Shown: piece after piece, positions 40,180-47,025 of the stretch
Layout: each line of letters starts with the position of its first letter
Numbering within the stretch: the first letter of the stretch is position 1
Origin: Rhodocyclaceae bacterium
GTDB lineage: Bacteria; Pseudomonadota; Gammaproteobacteria; Burkholderiales; Rhodocyclaceae
Length of the DNA: 64,000 nucleotides
Direction: 5' to 3'
Assembly: GCA_023150275.1 (NCBI GenBank)
Contig: JAKLLG010000013.1
Coordinates: 1-64,000, forward strand
Position numbers and translations under genes: made by a program
The notes under the pieces: model-generated
Told to the model about the DNA's origin: nothing
Database searches by the model: none
The model's input: only the letters and a program-made list of their open reading frames with translations

Positions 40180-42870
40180 ATGGTGCAACTGGTCCCTGAG
40201 GAGAACCGCTGGCACGCCCTCTCGGTCGAGGAGGCGCTGCTCGGCCTCGGGGCCGACCCGGTCGCCGGCCTTTCCGACGCGGAAGCCGCGACGCGGCTGC
40301 TGCGCCACGGCGAGAACCGGCTGCCGGAGGCGCCGGGCAAGAGCGCCTTGATCCGCTTCGTCGAGCAATTGATCCAGCCGCTGGTGCTGGTGCTGATCGT
40401 CGCCGGCGGCGTTACCGCCTTTCTCGGCGAGTGGGTCGATGCCGGCGTGATCCTCGCCGTGGTGCTGGTCAATGCGGCGATCGGCTACGTGCAGGAGGGC
40501 AAGGCCGAGGCCGCGCTCGCCGCGCTGGCGAAGTCGCTCGCCACCGAGACGATGGTCGTGCGCGGCGGCGACAAGCGCCGTCTCGGCGCGCACGCGCTGG
40601 TCCCCGGCGACACGGTGCTGCTCGCCGCCGGCGACCGCGTGCCGGCCGACCTGCGCCTGATCGACGCGCACGGCCTGCAGGCGATGGAAGCATCACTCAC
40701 CGGCGAATCGACGGCGGTCGAGAAGCACACGGCGGCGCTGCCGCACGACACGCTGCTCGCCGACCGCGGCAACATGGCCTACGCCGGTACGCTGGTGGTC
40801 AGCGGGCAGGCCGTCGGCGTCGTCGCGGCGACCGGCACGGCCACCGAAACCGGCCGCATCTCGCGCCTGATTGCCGCCGCGCCCGACCTGCAGACGCCGC
40901 TCACCAGGAAGATGGCGGCCTTCTCGAACTGGCTGCTGCTGGTGATCGGCGCGCTCGCGCTGCTCACCTTCGGCGTCGGCCTCGCGCGCGGCGAGGCGGC
41001 CTTCGACATGTTCATGGCGGCGGTGGCGCTCGCCGTCGGCGCCATTCCCGAGGGGCTGCCGGCGGCGGTGACGATCACGCTCGCCATCGGCGTTTCGCGC
41101 ATGGCGAAGCGGCGCGCGATCATCCGCAAGCTGCCGGCGGTGGAGGCGCTCGGCAGCACGACGGTGATCTGCTCCGACAAGACCGGCACCCTCACCGAAA
41201 ACGAGATGACGGTGCGCGAGCTGTGGGCCGGCGGCGAACGCATCGCGGTGAGCGGCAGCGGCTACGCGCCGGAAGGCCATCTCGGCGAGAAGGATTTTCC
41301 GCCGCCGATCGAAGGCGCGCTGCGCGAACTGCTGCTTGCCGGCGCGCTCTGCAACGACGCCGGCCTGCGCAAGGAAGGTGGCCGCGACGGCCGCTGGCAG
41401 ATCGCCGGCGACCCGACCGAAGGCGCGCTGCTCGTCGTTGCGAGGAAGGCCGGGCTGGACGAGCGCACGCTGCAGGCGATGTTCCCGCGCTGCGACGTGC
41501 TGCCCTTCGATTCGGCGGTGCAATACATGGCCACGGCACACGAGATCGAGGGCGTGGCGATGATCTACGCCAAGGGCGCCGTCGAGCGCCTGCTGCCGCG
41601 CGCTTCGACGATGCTCGCGGCCGACGGCCGCGAGCTGCCGCTCGATGCGGCCAGCGTCGAGCGGCAGGCAGAGAGCATGGCGGCGCACGGCTACCGCGTG
41701 CTCGCCTTCGCGCGCCGTGCCGGCGGCGGCGCGCTGTCGCATGCCGCGCTCGAAACGGGGCTGGTGTTCATCGGCCTGGTCGGCATGATCGACCCGCCGC
41801 GGCCGCGCGCGATCAGCGCGGTGAAGGCCTGCCACGGTGCCGGCGTGCGCGTGAAGATGATTACCGGCGACCACGCGGTGACGGCGCTCGCCATTGCCCG
41901 CCAGTTGGGCATCGTTGGCGCGGCCGGCGAGGGCGCGCGCGTGCTCACCGGCCGCGAGCTGGCGCTGCTCGACGATGCGGCGCTGGCGCGGGCGGCGCAT
42001 GAGGTCGACGTCTTCGCGCGCGTCGAACCCGAGCAGAAACTGCGGCTGGTGCAGGCGCTGCAGAAGAACGGCGAAGTGGTGGCGATGACCGGCGACGGCG
42101 TGAACGACGCGCCGGCGCTGAAGGCCGCCGACATCGGCGTCGCCATGGGCCTCGCCGGCACCGACGTCGCCCGCGAATCGGCGGCGATGGTGCTCACCGA
42201 CGACAACTTCGCCAGCATCGAGGCGGCGGTGGAGGAAGGGCGCGGCGTTTACGACAACCTCGTGAAGTTCATCACGTGGACGCTGCCGACCAACTTCGGC
42301 GAGGGGCTGGTGATCGTCGCCGCCATCCTCGCCGGCGCCACGCTGCCGATCACGCCGCTGCAGATCCTGTGGATCAACATGAGCACCGCCGTGCTGCTCG
42401 GCCTGATGCTCGCCTTCGAACCGGTCGAGAAGGGGCTGATGCACCGCCCGCCGCGTCCGCCGCAGTCGCCCATCCTCGACCGCCCGCTGCTCGCGCGCAT
42501 CGTGCTGGTGAGCGTGTTGCTGCTGGTCGGCGCCTATGGTCTCTTCCTGCTCGAACTGCGGCAGGGCAACACGCTCGCCGAGGCGCGCACGGTGGCGGTG
42601 AATGTCTTCGTCGTCGTCGAAACCTTCTACCTCTTCAACTGCCGTTCGCTGACGCGCTCCTTCGTTGCCGTCGGCCTCTTCTCGAACCCCTGGGTGTGGG
42701 TCGGCAGCGGCATCATGCTCGCGCTGCAGTTGCTGCTCACCTACCTGCCGGCGATGAACCGCATCTTCGCCACGGCGCCGATCGGGCTGGCCGAGTGGGC
42801 GGCGATCGTCGCCTGGGCGCTGTTCGCGTCGCTGGTGGTGGGGGCGGAGAAATGGTGGCGGGCGCGGTGA
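40180..42870 (+). CDS. P2-type cation-transporting ATPase
   Basis: 896 residues with an N-terminal cation-ATPase domain and the phosphorylation motif SDKTGTLT (Asp333). Further motifs are SLTGEST (actuator), GDPTEGALL, and GDGVNDAPALK in the P domain. The membrane signature is AIPEGLPAAV, a PEGL-type motif as in Ca2+ and Na+/K+ P2 ATPases rather than the CPC of heavy-metal pumps. A Ca2+, Na+ or similar cation is likely. Specificity needs the ion-site residues in M4-M6 compared with known pumps. No N-terminal heavy-metal domain. Confidence 0.88.
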   Translation: MVQLVPEENRWHALSVEEALLGLGADPVAGLSDAEAATRLLRHGENRLPEAPGKSALIRFVEQLIQPLVLVLIVAGGVTAFLGEWVDAGVILAVVLVNAAIGYVQEGKAEAALAALAKSLATETMVVRGGDKRRLGAHALVPGDTVLLAAGDRVPADLRLIDAHGLQAMEASLTGESTAVEKHTAALPHDTLLADRGNMAYAGTLVVSGQAVGVVAATGTATETGRISRLIAAAPDLQTPLTRKMAAFSNWLLLVIGALALLTFGVGLARGEAAFDMFMAAVALAVGAIPEGLPAAVTITLAIGVSRMAKRRAIIRKLPAVEALGSTTVICSDKTGTLTENEMTVRELWAGGERIAVSGSGYAPEGHLGEKDFPPPIEGALRELLLAGALCNDAGLRKEGGRDGRWQIAGDPTEGALLVVARKAGLDERTLQAMFPRCDVLPFDSAVQYMATAHEIEGVAMIYAKGAVERLLPRASTMLAADGRELPLDAASVERQAESMAAHGYRVLAFARRAGGGALSHAALETGLVFIGLVGMIDPPRPRAISAVKACHGAGVRVKMITGDHAVTALAIARQLGIVGAAGEGARVLTGRELALLDDAALARAAHEVDVFARVEPEQKLRLVQALQKNGEVVAMTGDGVNDAPALKAADIGVAMGLAGTDVARESAAMVLTDDNFASIEAAVEEGRGVYDNLVKFITWTLPTNFGEGLVIVAAILAGATLPITPLQILWINMSTAVLLGLMLAFEPVEKGLMHRPPRPPQSPILDRPLLARIVLVSVLLLVGAYGLFLLELRQGNTLAEARTVAVNVFVVVETFYLFNCRSLTRSFVAVGLFSNPWVWVGSGIMLALQLLLTYLPAMNRIFATAPIGLAEWAAIVAWALFASLVVGAEKWWRAR

Positions 42871-42907
42871 GGGCGGATTCCCGGCCTGCTGCTGCGGCCT
42901 CCGTCGT

Positions 42908-43081
42908 ATGAATCGCCGCATCGCCCATCTCGACATGGATGCCTTCTTCGCCTCCGTCGAGCTGCTCCGGTATCCCGAACTGCGCGGGCCGGTGGTGTTG
43001 CGCTTCTGCAGCGTAGTGCCAGGCACTGCGCCTTATTGGGCGCATGTCGAAGACAAGGCGCTGAATGACGCAGCGGCTTGA
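42908..43081 (+). pseudogene. 5' remnant of a DNA polymerase IV (dinB-like) gene
   Basis: The first 30 or so codons are unmistakable Y-family polymerase sequence: RRIAHLDMDAFFASVELLRYPEL, with the catalytic Asp of the DMDAFFASVE motif. After RGPVV the sequence departs from the family and the frame ends at a TGA at 43079-43081, giving 57 codons instead of about 350-400. The breakpoint is near 43000. The rest of the gene is not present downstream, where a toxin-antitoxin pair lies. The remnant is most simply a deletion or insertion scar. Confidence 0.8.
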
Positions 43082-43148
43082 AGATGTGCAGCACATGCGG
43101 TTGCGGTGAAAGAATTCGCAAGCTGCCATTCCCTTTTTGGCGGCGCAT

Positions 43149-43163
43149 TGGCATTATATGCCA
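43149..43163 (+). promoter_or_regulatory. palindromic operator before the parDE-like pair
   Basis: A perfect 6-bp inverted repeat TGGCAT-TAT-ATGCCA lies 21 bases before the antitoxin start, overlapping a TATATG that could be part of a -10. ParD-type antitoxins autoregulate by binding such palindromes. Confidence 0.55.
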
Positions 43164-43184
43164 GTAAATCATTGGAGCATGGCC

Positions 43185-43466
43185 ATGCCAACACGCAACA
43201 TCGTCCTTACCGACTTTCAAGCTCAATTTGTGGAGCAGTTAGTGTTGTCCGGACGCTACCAGAATGCCAGCGAAGTTCTGCGCGAGGGCTTGCGCCTGAT
43301 TCAACAACGGGAACAGGAGCAGGCGGATCGACTGCAGGCGCTGCGGGAAGCAGTGGCCATCGGTGAGGCCGATATCAAGGCAGGGCGCTACGCGTCATTC
43401 AATGATCCGGCATCACTGCGTGCTCATATCGCCTCATTGGCAAACCGGGAAAAACCGTCGCACTGA
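43185..43466 (+). CDS. parD: ParD-like ribbon-helix-helix antitoxin
   Basis: 93 residues. The N-terminus NIVLTDFQAQFVEQLVLSGRYQNASEVLREGLRLI is the classic ParD ribbon-helix-helix, and the Gln/Glu-rich helix beyond would wrap the toxin. ATG 43185 has GGAG at 43174-43177, seven bases upstream. ATG 43179 would be only one base from it. Its stop overlaps the toxin start by one base. Codon use is somewhat less GC-rich than its neighbours, consistent with acquired DNA. Confidence 0.88.
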   Translation: MPTRNIVLTDFQAQFVEQLVLSGRYQNASEVLREGLRLIQQREQEQADRLQALREAVAIGEADIKAGRYASFNDPASLRAHIASLANREKPSH

Positions 43467-43804
43467 TGGCGAACTGGACACTCCGGCTTGCCGCCAAGGC
43501 CGAGCAAGACATCGCCGACATTCTGGCGTGGACGACCGAGCAGTTCAGCCGGCAACAAGCTGAGGTTTACGCTGAAACTTTGAGCTTGGCACTGGAAGCC
43601 TTGCTCGAAGGGCCGGATATCGTTGATGCTCAGCCCCGTCACGATATCGCGCCGGATATCCATGTGCTGCATGTGGCGCGAAAACGGCGCCGCGGCAGGC
43701 ATTTCATTGCCTTTCGGCCTGACAAAAAACACCGTATCAACGTGCTGCGCATTCTGCACGACAGTATGGATCTGGCCCGACATTTCGAACATGACGAGCA
43801 GTAA
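43466..43804 (+). CDS. parE: ParE/RelE-superfamily toxin
   Basis: 112 residues with the ParE fold pattern: LRLAAKAEQDIADILAWTTEQFSRQQAEVYAETL (two helices), then a beta sheet with HVLHVARKRRRGRHFIAF and a final helix RINVLRILHDSMDLARHF. ParE toxins inhibit DNA gyrase. The pair with ParD forms a type II toxin-antitoxin module. No truncation or frameshift is visible, so it may be active. Confidence 0.88.
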   Translation: MANWTLRLAAKAEQDIADILAWTTEQFSRQQAEVYAETLSLALEALLEGPDIVDAQPRHDIAPDIHVLHVARKRRRGRHFIAFRPDKKHRINVLRILHDSMDLARHFEHDEQ

Positions 43805-44226
43805 TCTCCACGCAAATATGAACAGAGTCAGAGGGGCGTTCAGATTGCTGATTCGCCGGTGACCGGCGTCAGCGAGGTGACGAAGAAGGCGGCACTCATC
43901 GTGAACTGGCGCTGAGCCGGCACCCCGTGCGGTAACAGGCCCCTTTTCCGTGCGGTGACGTACGGCGGCGATGCTAAGATGATCCCTCGCCCAGTTGCGC
44001 AGTTGATTGCGCCATCGACCACTTGATGTCTGCGGTTTTCTCGCGCGTGCTTCGTTGTCGAGGCGCCGGGCGGCATCGCGAGCGGTGTTCCGCCCCTGTT
44101 CCCGGACAAGGCGGAACTTGGCGGCCGTGTCGATGCCGAACCTCCATTGGTGCCCGCATGAATTTCAAGTGATCGATGCCGCGATTGTGCGAGCGGTATT
44201 GTCACCGATGAACAATAGGGAGACTC
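43805..44226. other. intergenic region after the toxin-antitoxin pair
   Basis: 422 bases with no supported gene. It is moderately less GC-rich at its left end. The part 43900-43990 has a run of short direct similarities (GTGCGGTAACAGG, GTGCGGTGACG). It probably contains the promoter of the antiporter gene at 44227 and may retain scar DNA from the toxin-antitoxin insertion. Confidence 0.4.
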
Positions 44227-45594
44227 ATGAACGCTATCCGTGCCGTAACCCGCGCCCCCGTGCTGCTTCTGATCGGCCTTGTTTCGCTGCCGTCGGCGAT
44301 CGCAGCCGGCTCTGGCGTCGTCGGCGAAAACCTGCTCTGGCTGGCGATCATCCTGATGGCGGCGCGGCTCTTTGCGCCGCTGACGCAGCGCATCGGTTTT
44401 CCGGCGGTGCTCGGCGAACTGCTGCTCGGCGTGGTGCTCGGCAATCTCGCGCTGGTTGGCGTGCAGTATTTCGACAGGGTCGCCGCCGATCCCATCGTTG
44501 CCTTCCTCGCCGAACTGGGGGTGATCGTGCTGCTCCTGCAGATCGGTCTGGAGACGCGCCTCGACGATCTGGTCAAGGTCGGCGTCAAGGCCTCGCTGGT
44601 CGGCGTCGTCGGCATCGCCGTGCCTTTTCTGCTCGGTGCCTACGTGGTCGGCCCGCTGCTCCTGCCCGGGCAATCGGAGAATACCTATCTCTTCCTCGGC
44701 GCCACGCTTGCCGCGACCTCGGTCGGCATTACCGGCCGCGTCTTCCGCGATCTCGGCCGGCTGAACATGCCAGAGGCGCGCATCGTGCTCGGCGCGGCGG
44801 TGATCGACGACGTGCTCGGGCTGGTCATCCTTGCCGTCGTCTCCAGCCTGGTGCAGGCGGGTTCAGTGAGCGTCGGCCAGGTCGGCGCCATCATCGGCGA
44901 GGCGGTGCTCTTCCTCGGCGGCTCGATCGTCATCGGCCGCGTGCTTGCCAAGCGCTTCGCCGGCCTGCTCGCCCGCCTCGACCCCGGCCACTCGATGCTC
45001 TTTGCGCTGGTGCTGGCGACCGGCCTCTTTCTCGCCTGGCTCGCACATGCGATCGGGCTGGCGCCGATCATCGGCGCCTTTGCCGCCGGCCTGCTCTTCG
45101 AGCCGGTGTATCTGAAGGACTTCGAGACGCCGGCTGTGGTGCGCGACGTCGACGCGGTGCTGCCGGAAAATTCGCCGGTGGCGTTGCGCCAGCAGTTGCG
45201 CAAGGTGCTGGAGAAGCACACGCACCATCAGCATGAGCACATGGTCGAGCCGATCGGCTATTTCTTCGTGCCGGTGTTCTTCGTGCTGACCGGCATGCAG
45301 GTCGATCTGAAGACGCTGGCCGATCCGCAGATCGTCATCGTCGCGCTCGGCATCACGGCGGTGGCGGTCGCCGGCAAGCTGGTCGCCGGTTTCGCGGCGG
45401 GGCGCGGCAACAACCCGTGGATCGTCGGCTGGGGCATGGTGCCGCGCGGCGAGGTGGGTCTCATCTTTGCCGCGGTCGGCAAGCAACTTGGCGTGGTCAG
45501 CGAGTCGATGTTCTCGGTGATCGTCATCATGGTCATCCTGACCACGTTGCTGACGCCGCCGATCCTGACCGCGCTGCTGAAAAAGAAAGCCTGA
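44227..45594 (+). CDS. CPA2-family cation/proton antiporter without regulatory domain
   Basis: 455 residues. A signal-anchor-like N-terminus is followed by about 12 helices. The motifs GFPAVLGELLLGVVLG, LLLQIGLETRLDDL and LGAAVIDDVLGLVIL (with the transport-site Asp pair) indicate a Na+/H+ or K+/H+ exchanger of the NapA/NhaS3 type. A His-rich cytoplasmic loop (EKHTHHQHEHM) near residue 330 is unusual and might bind metal or sense pH. No RCK domain, unlike the gene at 24283. Confidence 0.85.
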   Translation: MNAIRAVTRAPVLLLIGLVSLPSAIAAGSGVVGENLLWLAIILMAARLFAPLTQRIGFPAVLGELLLGVVLGNLALVGVQYFDRVAADPIVAFLAELGVIVLLLQIGLETRLDDLVKVGVKASLVGVVGIAVPFLLGAYVVGPLLLPGQSENTYLFLGATLAATSVGITGRVFRDLGRLNMPEARIVLGAAVIDDVLGLVILAVVSSLVQAGSVSVGQVGAIIGEAVLFLGGSIVIGRVLAKRFAGLLARLDPGHSMLFALVLATGLFLAWLAHAIGLAPIIGAFAAGLLFEPVYLKDFETPAVVRDVDAVLPENSPVALRQQLRKVLEKHTHHQHEHMVEPIGYFFVPVFFVLTGMQVDLKTLADPQIVIVALGITAVAVAGKLVAGFAAGRGNNPWIVGWGMVPRGEVGLIFAAVGKQLGVVSESMFSVIVIMVILTTLLTPPILTALLKKKA

Positions 45595-45598
45595 CCCG

Positions 45599-46897
45599 AT
45601 GAGCGAAACCCTGCGCCGCGGCGCCTTCATGCTGGCCGTCGTGGCCGGCGCCTATGTGCTGTCCTTCTTCCACCGCTTTGCGCCGGCAGGCATCGCGCAG
45701 GATCTGGCGGTCGCCTTCCAGACCACCGCCGCCTCGCTCGGCGTGCTGGCGGCGACCTACTTCTACGTCTACACGGTGATGCAGGTGCCCACCGGCATCC
45801 TCGTCGATACGCTGGGGCCGCGCCGCATCCTGCTCATCGGCGCCGTCATCGCCTGTGCCGGCAGTCTGCTCTTCGGTCTGGCACCGTCGCTGAACGTGGC
45901 GCTGGTCGGGCGCACGCTGGTCGGCCTCGGCGTTTCGGTGACTTTCATCGCGATGCTGAAGATCATCGCCGTGTGGTTCGACGAGAAGCATTTCGCGACG
46001 CTCACCGGCATCTGCATGCTGGTCGGCAACCTCGGCTCGGTGCTCGCCGGCGTGCCGCTATCGCTGACCGCGCAGGCAGTCGGCTGGCGCGGTGTGTTCG
46101 TCGCGGCCGGCGTGCTCTCGCTGGTGCTCGGCGTTGCGTGCTGGATCTTCGTGCGTGATCGCAAGGACGGCGCGAGCGACGCGCACCGGCCAAAGTTCGA
46201 CCGCACGGTGATCCTCGGTTCGCTGACGCAGGTGCTGAAGAACCGCGCGACCTGGCCGGCGGTGCTGGTCAACACCGGCATTGCCGGCGCCTTCTTTTCC
46301 TTTGCCGGTCTGTGGGCGACGCCTTATCTGATGCAGGTGCACGGCCTGTCGCGCGATGTTGCGGCGACGCACGTCTCGCTGTGGTTTGGCGGCTTTGCCG
46401 TCGGCTGTCTGCTGCTCGGCACCTTGTCCGATCGCATCAAGCGCCGCAAGCCGGTGGTCATCGTGACCACGCATGTGTTCGCTGCGCTCTGGCTGGTGTG
46501 GCTCTCCGGGGCAGCGATGCCGGTATGGCTGTCGATGGCATTGTTTGCGCTGATGGGCCTGAGCACGGCCGGGTTCAGCTTGACCTGGGCTTGCGCGAAG
46601 GAAGTGAATCCGCCGCTGCTTTCCGGCATGTCGACCTCGGTGGCCAACATGGGCGGCTTTCTCGCTGGCGCGTTGCTGCAGCCGATCTTCGGCTGGGCGA
46701 TGGATCTCGGCTGGAAAGGCGACATGTTCGCCGGTGCCCGCTTCTACGATCTGGCCGCGTGGCGCAGCGGGCTGGTGGTGGTGGCGCTGTCGGCCTGCGG
46801 TGGCGCGCTGGCGGCCTGGTGGGTGAAGGAAACGCGCTGCCGCAATATCTACCCTGCTAGCAGCCTGTCGGACTTGAAGAATCGAAGCGAAAAATGA
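45599..46897 (+). CDS. major facilitator superfamily transporter
   Basis: 432 residues with 12 helices. The motif A-like loop DTLGPRRILLIG between helices 2 and 3 and an internal symmetric half are recognised. The last 13 residues (from SSLSDL to the stop) are encoded by the palindromic element that begins at 46857, so the original C-terminus probably ended differently. It starts 5 bases after the antiporter stop and may be co-transcribed. Substrate is not predictable from sequence. Confidence 0.85.
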   Translation: MSETLRRGAFMLAVVAGAYVLSFFHRFAPAGIAQDLAVAFQTTAASLGVLAATYFYVYTVMQVPTGILVDTLGPRRILLIGAVIACAGSLLFGLAPSLNVALVGRTLVGLGVSVTFIAMLKIIAVWFDEKHFATLTGICMLVGNLGSVLAGVPLSLTAQAVGWRGVFVAAGVLSLVLGVACWIFVRDRKDGASDAHRPKFDRTVILGSLTQVLKNRATWPAVLVNTGIAGAFFSFAGLWATPYLMQVHGLSRDVAATHVSLWFGGFAVGCLLLGTLSDRIKRRKPVVIVTTHVFAALWLVWLSGAAMPVWLSMALFALMGLSTAGFSLTWACAKEVNPPLLSGMSTSVANMGGFLAGALLQPIFGWAMDLGWKGDMFAGARFYDLAAWRSGLVVVALSACGGALAAWWVKETRCRNIYPASSLSDLKNRSEK

Positions 46898-47025
46898 GGG
46901 AGCCGAGGACAGATTTTCGCGGGTTTCAAGCGAATAGTCGTTCTATTCGCGCCGAAGACCGCGGAAATATGGACCGGCGCCCCTCGTTTTGCAGCCGATT
47001 TCCTTTAAGTCCGACAGGCTGCTAG
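46857..47025. mobile_element. MITE-like 169-bp palindromic element
   Basis: Terminal inverted repeats of 23 bases (46857-46879 and 47003-47025, beginning CTAGCAGCCTGTCGGACTT) differ at one position. Internal sequence continues as an imperfect palindrome down to a central perfect hairpin GCGAATAG/CTATTCGC (46930-46950), whose centre is the centre of the whole element. It encodes no protein. The outer CTAG is self-complementary and might be a target duplication. Size and structure fit a non-autonomous transposable element mobilised in trans. Confidence 0.85.

Noticed and set aside
42895..43226. Minus-strand frames around the dinB remnant, considered as possible transposase pieces
   Set aside because: No transposase motif, no terminal inverted repeats and no start signal could be identified.
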